Source: Candidatus Nitrosopumilus sp.
Lineage (GTDB): Archaea > Thermoproteota > Nitrososphaeria > Nitrososphaerales > Nitrosopumilaceae
Direction: 5' to 3'
Length of the DNA stretch: 6,473 nt
NCBI GenBank assembly: GCA_029880665.1
Contig: JAOUNZ010000060.1
Location: forward strand, 1-6,473
Positions within the stretch are counted from its first letter, which is position 1, and each line of letters opens with the position of its first letter. The translations under genes were made by a program, and so were the position numbers. This document shows, in pieces, positions 5,195 through 6,473 of the stretch. The notes under the pieces are model-generated. The model was given only the letters and a program-made list of their open reading frames with translations, was not told the DNA's origin and searched no databases.

Positions 5195-6473
5195 ATGGAA
5201 TTTTCTATTTTGACTAATGCATTTTACAAAATGGAATCCACTAGAAAAAGACTAGAATTAACACAGTTCCTTGTAGAATTATTTGAGAAAACACCAAATA
5301 ATATCATCGCAAAAATCATCTATCTGTTACAAGGAAAACTAAGACCAGACTTTGAAGGAATAGAGTTGGGAGTTGCAGAAAAGCTTGCAATAAGATCAAT
5401 CTCAAAGTCTTCAGGAATACCAGTAACACGAATTGAAGAAGAGTATAGAAAAAGTGGAGATCTTGGCCATGCTGCATCAACAATATTAGAACAAAAAACA
5501 CAAACAACATTTCTTGTAGAAGACATTACTATTGAAAGAGTGTATGATACGTTGTTTAAAATTGCTAACTTGGAAGGATCTCGATCTCAAGACATGAAGA
5601 TGAAGTATATCTCGAGTTTGTTAAATGACGCAAATCCATTAGAAGCTAGTTATATTCTAAAAATATTATTGGGAACTTTGAGATTGGGAATTGCAGAGAA
5701 CACCGTAATGGATGCGTTGGCAATTAAATTCACAGGTAACAAAGAAAATAGGAAAAAACTGCAGCATGCATACAATGTCTCAAGTGATTTAGGGAAAGTT
5801 GCAGAAACAATTGCAACGAAAGGTCTTGAAGGAGTAGAAAAATTTAAGATACTTTTGTTTAATCCTATTAGACCAATGCTTGCTGACAGAGTGAAAAGTG
5901 AAAAAGAGGCCGTTGAAAAAATGGGTAATGAATTTGCAGCTGAATACAAATTAGATGGAGAGAGAGTACAACTTCACATAGAAGGACAGAAAGTGGTACT
6001 GTTTTCTAGAAGTTTAGAAAATATTTCAAACTACTATCCAGATATTATTGAAAAAATTCCACAATCTGTTCAAGGAGATAACATAATTCTAGAAGCAGAG
6101 GTAGTGGCAATTAATGAAAATACTGGCGAATTTTTACCGTTTCAGGAGTTGATGCACAGAAGAAGAAAACACAAAATAGAAAAGGCTGTTACAAAATATC
6201 CAATAACAGTGAATTTTTTTGACATTTTGTATCATAACGGTGAAAGTTGTTTGGAATTAGCATACAAAAAGAGACGAGAAAAACTAGAAAAACAAGTTAA
6301 AGAAGACGTATTTGCAAAATACATTCCCATGTGCATTGTTAGAAATGAAAATGAAGTCACAGAATTTATGGAAAGCAGTATCAATGCAGGAAGTGAAGGA
6401 TTAATGCTAAAAATGCTTGATAAACCATATCAAGCAGGCTCAAGAGGGAGTCACTGGTTAAAACTCAAAAGAG
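5195..6473 (+). CDS. lig: ATP-dependent DNA ligase (partial, 3' end outside window)
   Basis: Seals nicks in duplex DNA during replication and repair through an enzyme-AMP intermediate. The frame runs from ATG 5195 off the right edge, giving 426 complete codons; archaeal ligases of this type are usually near 550-610 residues, so roughly the last quarter is missing. The N-terminal DNA-binding domain covers about residues 1-200 and includes the family segment LLGTLRLGIAE (158-168). The nucleotidyltransferase domain follows: motif I K252-L-D-G-E-R257 with K252 as the adenylated lysine, motif Ia S271-R272-S, motif III E300-A-E302, motif IIIa F342-D343, motif IV E401-G-L-M-L-K406, and motif V W421-L-K423-L-K425. 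All catalytic motifs are intact. The OB-fold domain lies beyond the window. MEFSILTNAF is typical of the family's N-terminus, favouring 5195 over the ATG at 5231. Dependence on ATP rather than another nucleotide is taken from the family. Confidence 0.96.
   Translation, partial: MEFSILTNAFYKMESTRKRLELTQFLVELFEKTPNNIIAKIIYLLQGKLRPDFEGIELGVAEKLAIRSISKSSGIPVTRIEEEYRKSGDLGHAASTILEQKTQTTFLVEDITIERVYDTLFKIANLEGSRSQDMKMKYISSLLNDANPLEASYILKILLGTLRLGIAENTVMDALAIKFTGNKENRKKLQHAYNVSSDLGKVAETIATKGLEGVEKFKILLFNPIRPMLADRVKSEKEAVEKMGNEFAAEYKLDGERVQLHIEGQKVVLFSRSLENISNYYPDIIEKIPQSVQGDNIILEAEVVAINENTGEFLPFQELMHRRRKHKIEKAVTKYPITVNFFDILYHNGESCLELAYKKRREKLEKQVKEDVFAKYIPMCIVRNENEVTEFMESSINAGSEGLMLKMLDKPYQAGSRGSHWLKLKR

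Noticed and set aside
5316..5949. Three open frames of 64, 68 and 99 codons on the - strand.
   Set aside because: All lie inside the DNA ligase frame, which carries the family's conserved segments throughout.

Overview
The window looks like an AT-rich chromosomal segment of an archaeon, most likely an ammonia-oxidising thaumarchaeon of the Nitrosopumilus/Nitrosarchaeum type. The taxonomy is inferred. It rests on an archaeal fructose-1,6-bisphosphate aldolase/phosphatase, a SIS-domain phosphoglucose/phosphomannose isomerase, an archaeal/eukaryal-type ATP-dependent DNA ligase, and no Shine-Dalgarno sequence before any gene whose upstream region is visible. Instead there are TATA-like boxes about 20-30 bases before several start codons, as expected for leaderless archaeal transcripts. 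All well-supported genes are on the + strand.

Layout. 8-1531: a membrane-embedded family 2 glycosyltransferase of the cellulose-synthase type. 1532-1874: AT-rich spacer with oligo-T runs, a 12-bp palindrome and the isomerase promoter. 1875-2855: bifunctional phosphoglucose/phosphomannose isomerase. 2856-3090: spacer with no convincing gene, but a hairpin and an interrupted reading frame. 3091-3282: a doubtful small ORF, possibly the larger part of a frameshifted 68-residue protein. 3283-3549: a 267-bp control region with several inverted repeats, a direct repeat and a clear TATA box. 3550-4683: fructose-1,6-bisphosphate aldolase/phosphatase with a TTG start. 4747-5157: a two-helix membrane protein of unknown function. 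5195 to the right edge: ATP-dependent DNA ligase, cut off just after catalytic motif V.

How the genes fit together. The aldolase/phosphatase turns triose phosphates into fructose-6-phosphate in one irreversible step. The isomerase converts fructose-6-phosphate to glucose-6-phosphate or mannose-6-phosphate. The glycosyltransferase could use nucleotide sugars derived from these to build a surface or exported glycan. This gluconeogenesis-to-glycan link is inferred from the enzyme families. The genes have separate promoters and are not shown to form an operon. The ligase and the small membrane protein have no evident link to the sugar genes.

I see no mobile element, CRISPR array, rRNA or convincing tRNA. 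No gene here is a clear candidate for an undescribed system. The least explained parts are the dyad-rich control region before the aldolase/phosphatase, including a TGTGA-N6-TCACA type palindrome, and the possible frameshifted small gene at 3075-3282.
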